From Jackrogersella multiformis (taxonomy: Eukaryota; Ascomycota; Sordariomycetes; Xylariales; Hypoxylaceae): 64,000 bases of DNA. Shown piece after piece: positions 56,967 to 64,000 of the stretch. The notes under the pieces were generated by a model that saw nothing but the letters and a program-made list of their open reading frames with translations, searched no databases and was not told the origin of the DNA. Position 1 is the stretch's first letter. Each line of letters starts with the position of its first letter. The translations under genes were made by a program, and so were the position numbers. The DNA lies in the NCBI GenBank assembly GCA_902806575.1, contig CADCXD010000002.1:1364001-1428000 (forward strand), written 5' to 3'.

Positions 56967-58411
56967 ATTTGCAAATGTTTGCAAATATTTGCTATTTGCA
57001 ACTTGCAACCTGCAATTTGCAATTTAGGTAAGAATTGAGCTAAATATTAACATAGACGCGACGATAGATACCGACAACAACAAAATTCATGATAATAGGT
57101 TCAAATGTGACAAGATTATAGAAATGGATGTCAACATGACACCTGCATCGTAGCAGAAGGTTTGGAAAGCTTGCACTTGCACATGCAGGAACAGCGTAGG
57201 CATGTGGGACCGGACGAGGTCACGATTCCCTCGCGTGGTCTGGTATGCTGGTATGCTGGTATGCTGTTATGTTGGAAGGTAAGACTGCGAAGGCTTCCGG
57301 TAATTATAGAATGTTGAACCTCGGTATACCTAGGTACCTAGGTACGTGTCGGCCAACAGTCTCCATTCGAAATGCGAAATCCGTCGGCCGGCTCCACAGA
57401 TACATTGGCACATTAATTATACCTAGGTACCTAGGTACTAAAGAGACACTATCACGATTACATAATCATATTTCATACATCTGGTAGGTAGGTAGGAGGC
57501 AGCTCCATTGATTCCCTCTGCGGAGAGCAAAACAACTCAGCAAAGTGAATTCTATTACCTAAAACTTATCTAAACAACTTCATTTTCGCAACACATACCT
57601 GGGTATCTATAATTACCTAGGTATGTACATATATCACCGTTATAATATGGGGATTATCATAATTTTATTAAAACGACTCCCTCGTTCATAAAAACTTCAA
57701 CCTACAATTGTCCAGTAGTTTCAACAGTGACGTATTGTGGACGCTCAATCACCATGTCCAGAATGCCAACAATACAACAACAATCAATGTCTCTAAACCT
57801 ACACTACATGGCACTGCTACCACGATAAATTATTTATATAAGTCATGTCACAACTGATTTGAAAAGCTATATAAGTATTTTATATTCAAAGGTGAGACCA
57901 CATACGTGGGTGCACTGTAAGAACAAATAGTCTATCCAGTAATTTGAAACTGCCACCAGTTGTCTCAAACATAACATAGTATTCTCAGACTAACATTATA
58001 GTATAGGGACGAGACCATATAAGTATATAGGTTTCGACATTTGTGCCGTATATGACTTATCAGAAGACTTATCTCTTTGTTCGAATGGTTTGGTAACAAG
58101 GTAGTTCCAAGGTTTGCTATACTTTGGCGATTGCGTGACAAACTCTCTGGTGTATTATCTTAAGAGACATTTCCTCTATTATTATAAACACAATATTGCT
58201 GTGCTTTCTCAATACATTTCTTTCTTCTGTGGCAGAAACCCAGTTACCTACCTAGGTATGTGCTCTGCTGAATTCCGTATGGTACCCTTTCATCTTACAA
58301 GAGCCCATCATCACATTGTTTCCGCAACATTCGGCTCTTGCTACTCTGCAGAACTAATGAAATAACCTAGATTTTCACTGATGTTATTATGAATACAGTC
58401 GTATCAAAGCC
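56967..58411. other. 1.4 kb spacer between divergent genes
   Basis: No supported gene. An 8-bp tandem repeat lies at 57241-57272. CCTAGG palindromes lie at about 57329-57345, 57420-57438, 57616-57625 and 58248-58258. Both flanking genes read away from it, so it holds both promoters. Confidence 0.5.
57241..57272. repeat. 8-bp tandem repeat TGGTATGC
   Basis: Four head-to-tail units; the last is diverged. Confidence 0.8.
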
Positions 58412-60467
58412 ATGGAGGTTAATGGGGGTAACTTCTTCTGGCTGCTGCCACGCATGTTACATGAAGCACAGAACGCTCGCTTCGTCGCCATAGACGTTGA
58501 GATGAGCGGTATCTCTTGTAACCATGACAGTGTCAGCCAGAATAATTCTGTCCAGGATTCATATGCCAGAATAAAAGATGCGGCTACTGAATTCCAAGTA
58601 CTACAGATTGGATTCACATTCTTTCACTACAAGGAGACAGGGTGTAGGTCTGCCAAAGTTCTAGGGGAGAACGAAAATCACTGATACATGAATGAGTAGC
58701 CAAATATATTATTCGTACATTCAACTGTTCCGTATCGCCCCTATTCCCAAGAGGTCCTTTATCTAAGTGCCTAGCTCGGCATCTCAATCGAAAATTTGGC
58801 ATATCCACGAGGTCATACAGTTTTTTACAGCAGAATAATTTTAACCTAAACGATGCTCTAGATAATGGGGTACCTTACCTAAGTCGTGAAGAACAGAGAC
58901 TTGCAGAGCAGTACTGCTTTTCCAGGGGCAATGAATATGAACATATCGACCCCCTGATATTAGACGAGGAATCCCAACGTTTCTACAAGTACGTTAGACA
59001 GAGAATCGCGGAATTTGTAACAACACATTCTCAACCGGTATTAAATTCACCTGAACACCATAGCCGTGAAGCTGACATATTTCTAGGACATGGAAGTCAT
59101 CATAAAGAACCCATTTGGAGATAAACTCAACGGGCTACAGCTCCGTTTAGTTCACCAGATAGTTCGCGAGGAATATCCAGCTTGTACAGCTAAAAGGATA
59201 TCATCAGGCATAATGACTGGTTGTATATCTGTCAGTCCAATAGACGAAGCTACAAGACTTGAAGTTCGTGATTATTAAATGCCCAAAGTACAATTTTGAC
59301 TAGAACTATTCAACTAACAGAATGCCTCGGGTTAGGATGAGTCACGACGACAGCTGAATATAAAAGAGGCAATGAAACTATCAGGTTTGTTTTCCGATGA
59401 GCTACATGTTACCTTCTTGCTCTAATACCTACTTGTATAGGTCTCCAAATTTTATTCGAGGCATTATCAGGTGGTTCCTTTGCTGAGAGATTGGACCGAG
59501 AATGGGTTTATCTCATCGACCCTGTAGGTGCCGAGTCATGGAACAAGTTCAATAAAAGATTTGACTTCCAAAAATGCGAGACCAACCTAAAAAGATCGAG
59601 ACCAATTTTAGTTGGTCACAACTTATTCCAAGATCTGACCTTCATTTACCAAACATTCTTCGAACCTCTACCACCAAAGGTTGATGATTTTCTCAACAGA
59701 ATCAACACACTGTTCCCACGGATCGTGGATACGAAATATATGCATACAAGAGACAGAAACATGATGGAGCCAGACAGAACACTACAAGAACTTCATTATT
59801 CATATTCTAAACTGCAGCACCCAGCCATTTTCTGCGATCCCAGATTCATCAACGCAACAGCTGGCGCCCATAATGCTGGATTCGATAGTGAGTCTACGAA
59901 GCCTCACATTGCCCCAATATCTTTACTAATCAAATTAGGTTTCATGACAGCGGTTCTATTCCTGAAACAGTCTCATGCTATGTTCACCACCAAGGAGCAC
60001 TTGAAGGCCATGGAAGAGAGATGCTATATACCTAAAAGACTAGGTAGTCTGGGCGAAAAGGAGACATCAAATATCAGTGGATCAAAGTAAGACCAAATTT
60101 ACCAAGTAGTTACTGTATCGTGTTAACCGTCACTTATAGCACCGCGTCATGGTCGGAGATGAGCACCAGAAGCCTACTTGACGAAGAGGAGGTCGAGACT
60201 TTAGGGGCTCTGCAGAAATGGGGCGTACTTACCATGGATGAATCTGCCTCAAGATCGGCAACCTATGCGACTAGGGACACGAAATCGCCCTGGTTGAAGC
60301 AAGAAATTACGGAGGCATCCGTCGTTAATTCGGGGGTGGTCTCGATACCCGAGGAGATATACCAAGCAGAGGAATTGGATATGATCCCCCCTTGGACGGA
60401 TGCCTTCTGGAACACCTATGGCAATAAGACCTCCGTCACAGGGGCTGGCCACATATCCTTCGTGTAA
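58412..60467 (+). CDS. PARN/CAF1-family poly(A) ribonuclease
   Basis: Seven exons (58412-58643, 58700-59037, 59087-59263, 59336-59384, 59441-59887, 59939-60086, 60140-60467) join in frame to 572 aa. The DEDD exonuclease residues are visible: Asp28 and Glu30 in VAIDVEMSG, Asp330 in VGHNLFQDL, and His409/Asp414 in GAHNAGFDS, the last completed by a splice. Other family blocks are VLQIGFTFFHY, PLFPRGPLS, NNFNLNDALDNGVPYLSREE and LNGLQLRLVHQIVREEYP. This is the PARN-like branch of CAF1 nucleases, which trim poly(A) or the 3' ends of small RNAs. No R3H domain is obvious; the C-terminal 100 residues are unrecognised. Exon 2 lacks an in-frame Met, so single-frame scans miss it. Intron 3 needs an unusual GTTCGT donor. 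Confidence 0.85.
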
Positions 60468-61493
60468 TGTGATTATTACACATGTATATCAACCAAAGGA
60501 GAGATATACCTCCCCCCCTCCCCTACCTGCCAGAAGGCCCAGACGTCAATACCGTACGTCCCTCCGGCTCTTGCGGTACAGGATGGCTCTCGAGGGCATG
60601 GCATAACGTCGCGCCCGTCTAGTAACCGTTCTTCTAACAGCACAACTCATAGCGCCACATTTGCAAGCTACCCTTGCCAGCTTTTTGGTTTCAAAAGCCA
60701 CTACCAGCTACACAAAAAGAGATAGAATACCGCCGCACTAGCTGCGGCCGCAGGCCTGCTACGCAGTGACCGTCTCATACGGGCTGGGGCGTGTCTTTAT
60801 TAGCCTGGAGACTTTGCCTACATCAGTATAGATGAAAGACTGACTGTGCTTCTATTACTTGCGCGCGTGACGCGATCGCTCAGCTCTAAGACGGAGCTGG
60901 TCGGTATTCGACAAGGTCGCGGGTTCTCTAGCAGAGCACTAGGTACTGCATCGGACTAAGCATAGACAAATCATGGTTGGCGTTCCTTAAGCCATCCGGT
61001 CCCTCTTCGTCCACACCTAGCACCAGCATCCATAGCTGGGCCCACGCCGTCGATGCTGAAGCCGCCGGTCTCGACGTCCTTTCCTATTTGTGTCCCGACC
61101 GAAAGAATCTCCTGCCAACCGGCTGACTCAGCTGGAGAAGACGGATGGATCTATGATGCTAAACAACTAATAGTACACTAGCCATCATAGGGGGCTGCTA
61201 CTGTGAGTGTTGTATTGGTGGTTTTGGTGGAAGTCGGTATTTGGAATGGCTCTTTACAGCTTTTTGGCGAACGGCTTGGGTTGATCGAATTACATCACGA
61301 GTTCGACGATAGATATCCGTCACGGTATCATTGATGTGAGCAGGAGGTTAGACAAGCTGTTGTGAGGATTTAGGAACTAGTTCACAGACGGAATAGCTAC
61401 ATGCATACAAGCGCAATAATATACGGTACATTGTCTTTACAATTGCATTGTATGTATATTACAAGAGGCTCTAGATCGGAATTTACACATATT
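60468..61493. other. 1.0 kb spacer between convergent genes
   Basis: No supported gene. The part from 60530 to 61100 is more GC-rich than other spacers but shows no frame with motifs. A tRNA-like look at 60880-60945 was rejected. Confidence 0.5.
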
Positions 61494-62651
61494 CTACCGA
61501 TCCGCCATCATGTTCCTTACTTGGCGGAAGTAGGCGAATGGTACCTTCTCGTCCACTTCCTCCTTCGTAAGCCAGTTGAAGTCTTGGAGCCCTAACTTGT
61601 TGTCCTTCAGGTCTGCCTGGCCGGCCATGATTCTCCCCTTCAAGAAGAATACCTTCTCGCCTTTTTCTTTGAGGGATGAGTCCTCGTTAAATTCAGGTCG
61701 CGTTACAAGATGGGCAACTGGCACGCGGCCTACGATCCAGGTGTTCATGTTAACGCCGGCCGCGGCCGCTAAGACTCTTGCGGCAGTCTGCAGATATAAT
61801 TAGTGATTAAGCTCGTTCTAAAAACGTGGGGGCCTAGCGGACGAACCTCATGTAATGTCTCGTCTGTTGGCATAACATCAGCCGGGAAATGCCACTTCCC
61901 ATCCTGGCCTTGAACAAGCAGGTACAGTGTCCTGTCAAGCTTGCGATCCAATCGTCTCACGTCATTCGTCTTGTCCGCCTCGGTGATCCTGTCCATCGGC
62001 TGCTCGACAGGGACGATCTCATCCGGCTGCGCCTCCTCGCCATCCTCGGTTACCCGGTTCTCGGCATCCTTGAGCAGAATCTCTCGTATCCGCTCTTCGT
62101 TGCTCAGTGTGCTCCCCACCAAAAGCTCGTCGTTCCACGAATTGCGTCCCTGGGGGTAGTATCTGCCCAGTTCTTTTGCCGGTATCCCGCCTCGCTCCTT
62201 GAATTTGATCCTCCAATCCAGGTCGGCTGCTGTGTCCTTCTTGAAGAAGAGGGTATGTCGGAAGGGTAGAACTAATCGCTCGTTCAAACGTTTTTGATAG
62301 AAGAAGAAGGCATTCTCGAATGGGGTGAGGGGGCGGGTGAGCAAAGGCGCTCGGGTCAGAATGATACCGGATTTTATGCGGTATTCTGCTTTGGGGGTCT
62401 CCTTCATATGAGGGTAAAGTTTTGATTCGGTCGGCTGTTGAGCCTCAGATACCACAGCGGCCTCGGCACTGGCAGAGTATGGTCGGAATTGAAGGTTCCT
62501 GCAACTGGCGCATATACTGGATTGTCCTCCTAGAGGTTTTTAGTATGAAGTGGTACTATGGATGTGTGGTTTTTGCGCCGTGTAGAGTAAAGATGTACTT
62601 ACTCCGTAATAACGCAGTAGCAGAATTACTGCCTCTACTTGAGGCCGCCAT
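61494..62651 (-). CDS. MRPL17: Mitochondrial large-subunit ribosomal protein mL46 (MRPL17)
   Basis: Three exons (62651-62603, 62529-61847, 61787-61494) give 341 aa. A Ser/Arg-rich mitochondrial presequence (about residues 1-40) spans the first intron. The L46 block follows (YRIKSGIILTRAPLLTRPLTPFENAFFFYQKRL), then a Nudix-like fold containing LYLLVQGQDGKWHFPAD and TAARVLAAAAGVNMNTWIVGR, and the ending FNWLTKEEVDEKV. Catalytic Nudix glutamates are not conserved, as usual for this ribosomal family. The second intron uses a GTTCGT donor. The gene lies head to head with the GPHR gene. Confidence 0.92.
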
Positions 62652-63321
62652 ATTAAGTCGTAGCAGCTGCGGTGCCTCTCTTGGATATCAATGGCAGAGC
62701 TCTCCAGTTGCTCGTCTCTGAGTTGCTTGTAAATGTTCGCGATAAAATGAATTTCGAACTTTTTTCCCGGATACCCCTGTCCGGTCCGGTCTAAGTGGGA
62801 AAGCCACTCTTTGTCTTAAGCCACACTGTGGGGGTTGATTGAATGCAGTACCTAGCCTAGGTGTAGGTATCTGTGGCTGAAACACCCCGACTTAACTGGT
62901 ACGGATCCGTCGGGGAGGTACATCGTAAAGCTACACTAGTGTAGGTAGGTAGCTTCCATAGTGGACCTAGTGTACATAGTAGATAAGCTGGCAGGCTGGA
63001 TGGCTAGATGCAAGGTGGGGCCTTTCCGTTTAACGGCAAGTCGTCATCTTATCCACACTACACTAGTGTACTACTTAGGTACTATTAGTGCGAGGGAAAC
63101 CAACATGATCTTCTTTCTTGTTTCAACTCTTTAACTTACATAGTATCGCAACAGTTAAACATGTCATCCTGTCGCCGATCTGTAAACTGTACTGCCACCC
63201 CCCTTCGAATACTGTACATTTGTTACTTGTCAATAAAGTATTGAATTATACTCTATCTCAAGAGCTACAATGTCATCGCGACACAATCCTTCGTAACTCT
63301 CCGTCCTCGAATATTCCTCCA
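62652..63321. promoter_or_regulatory. Divergent promoter, mL46 / Golgi pH regulator
   Basis: The 670-bp spacer lies between divergent start codons. It contains a diverged palindrome (CCTAGCCTAGG) at about 62851-62862 and ACACTAGTGTAGGTAGG-type inverted sequence near 62933-62950 and 63056-63071. No gene was seen. Confidence 0.5.
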
Positions 63322-64000
63322 ATGGGTTCCTCCGACTGCTCAGATGACCTCTGCATGGCGCCAGGCCTGGTCTCGCCTTCAGTACTATCTACGACACTAT
63401 CTTTGACCCCTTTCATGGTCACTTTTATAGTCGTCTCTATACTAGTCTCGCAAAAGATCTTCCCTCAACTAGCGCGTGTTCAAAATTCACGCGATGGTGA
63501 AGATCACTTCCTCCCCTCCGATGCGCCCCCGTCACTTCAACAAGCCCATGCCGAGCATGGCTCCAAATCACTACGAAGACGAGTAGCAGAAGGCGCTTTC
63601 TGTACCACAGTTGGCCTGGCCGTTGTTCTAGGCGAGTTGATCCTGTGCGAAATATCAGAATTGGTCAGCCCTTACGCTCGAGCACTGGCTCTGCGAGTTA
63701 CAGTTCCGACACTATTGTTCCTCCTCATCGTACTGATCCCCTTTCTCGAACTACAATCACTTGTCACCGGCTCGGGATGGTCCTTTCAGCGCACTTCTAA
63801 AGGCCACATACCCAGGGCTGCTTGGGTACTTCAGTTTGTCATGTTCGGTGTTTGGTTATTTGCGTTCTGGTCACTTGGAAATCTTGTTCCCGTAGGCAAC
63901 GAGGTAATGCATCCCAGTGCTAAAACGGAAAAGGCTCGAGTAGAAACCCAGTTCTCTGGCACCCTAGCTCGCGCCTGTCTCGAGCGTATCGGTGTCATTG
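63322..64000 (+). CDS. Golgi pH regulator (GPHR/GPR89-like), 5' part
   Basis: The frame opens at an ATG at 63322 and runs without a stop to the window edge, giving 226 codons of a longer gene. It shows several hydrophobic spans (TPFMVTFIVVSILVSQ; VGLAVVLGELIL; VPTLLFLLIVLIPFLELQ; AWVLQFVMFGVWLFAFWSLG). It ends in a block typical of the family (ETQFSGTLARACLERIGVI). This matches the N-terminal half of fungal GPHR proteins, related to GPR89 and plant GTG1/2, which are anion-channel-like proteins of the Golgi and ER. The C-terminal half lies outside the window, so completeness cannot be judged. Confidence 0.85.
   Translation, partial: MGSSDCSDDLCMAPGLVSPSVLSTTLSLTPFMVTFIVVSILVSQKIFPQLARVQNSRDGEDHFLPSDAPPSLQQAHAEHGSKSLRRRVAEGAFCTTVGLAVVLGELILCEISELVSPYARALALRVTVPTLLFLLIVLIPFLELQSLVTGSGWSFQRTSKGHIPRAAWVLQFVMFGVWLFAFWSLGNLVPVGNEVMHPSAKTEKARVETQFSGTLARACLERIGVI

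Noticed and set aside
58412..60467. Reading the PARN-like gene as a frameshifted pseudogene
   Set aside because: All apparent breaks are removed by GT-AG introns with branch sites, giving an uninterrupted 572-aa protein with all catalytic residues.
60880..60945. tRNA-like GCTCAG ... GGGTTCTC pattern
   Set aside because: It has no acceptable B-box (GGTTCGANNCC) and I could not build an acceptor or anticodon stem.

Overview
The window is nuclear DNA from a filamentous ascomycete (Pezizomycotina, most likely a sordariomycete; the order cannot be fixed from this sequence). The reasons are a HET-domain gene, genes broken by many 45-80 bp introns with GT(A/G)NGT donors and CTAAC-like branch sites, one gene per transcript on both strands, and fungal forms of housekeeping proteins. 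About 22 genes can be supported. I rebuilt exon joins by keeping frame and matching family motifs; each joined CDS given here comes out divisible by three and without internal stops.

Layout, left to right: HET protein (826-2706 +); U-box cyclophilin PPIL2/Cyp8 (2936-4660 -); Ptm1/GPR107-like seven-TM protein (5317-7356 +); mitochondrial NDUFAF7/MidA methyltransferase (7811-9490 -); CDK11/PITSLRE kinase (9970-11418 +); DUF7137-like secreted or anchored protein (11827-12770 -); a 5.3 kb gene-poor AT-rich block; decapping enzyme DCP2 (18103-20883 +); SNARE USE1 (21813-22954 +); BRCT + WGR-like protein (23795-25550 -); an unrecognised 481-aa protein (27741-29186 -); a single-span membrane protein (31487-33355 -); a second gene-poor block; GNAT acetyltransferase (36615-38248 +); external-type alternative NADH dehydrogenase (40022-41905 -); a stand-alone NIF3/YqfO-type domain protein (43548-44194 +); DRS2 flippase (44682-48826 -); epoxide-hydrolase-type enzyme (50495-51736 -); pinin/SDK protein (52834-53872 -) divergent from PHF5A/RDS3 (54605-55085 +); PEX26-like peroxin (55444-56966 -); PARN/CAF1-type deadenylase (58412-60467 +); mitochondrial ribosomal protein mL46 (61494-62651 -); and the start of a Golgi pH regulator (63322-64000 +, cut by the window edge).

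Functionally this is mostly a core-gene neighbourhood. mRNA handling is well represented (PPIL2, CDK11, DCP2, pinin, PHF5A, PARN-like), as are mitochondria (NDUFAF7, alternative NADH dehydrogenase, mL46) and membrane traffic (Ptm1-like, USE1, DRS2, GPHR). There is no secondary-metabolite cluster, no recognisable transposase, no CRISPR and no tRNA or rRNA that I could support.

The clearest non-genic signal is a short palindrome, TACCTAGGTA, often doubled or joined to GTAGGTAGGTA tracts. It recurs dozens of times in spacers and in a long intron but essentially never in exons. I do not see convincing evidence of a new multi-gene system. The items most worth a second look are this repeat family, the BRCT-WGR protein without a PARP catalytic domain, the overlapping upstream ORF on DCP2, the tandem 3' splice sites in DRS2, and a possible small or decayed gene near 15.8-16.3 kb.
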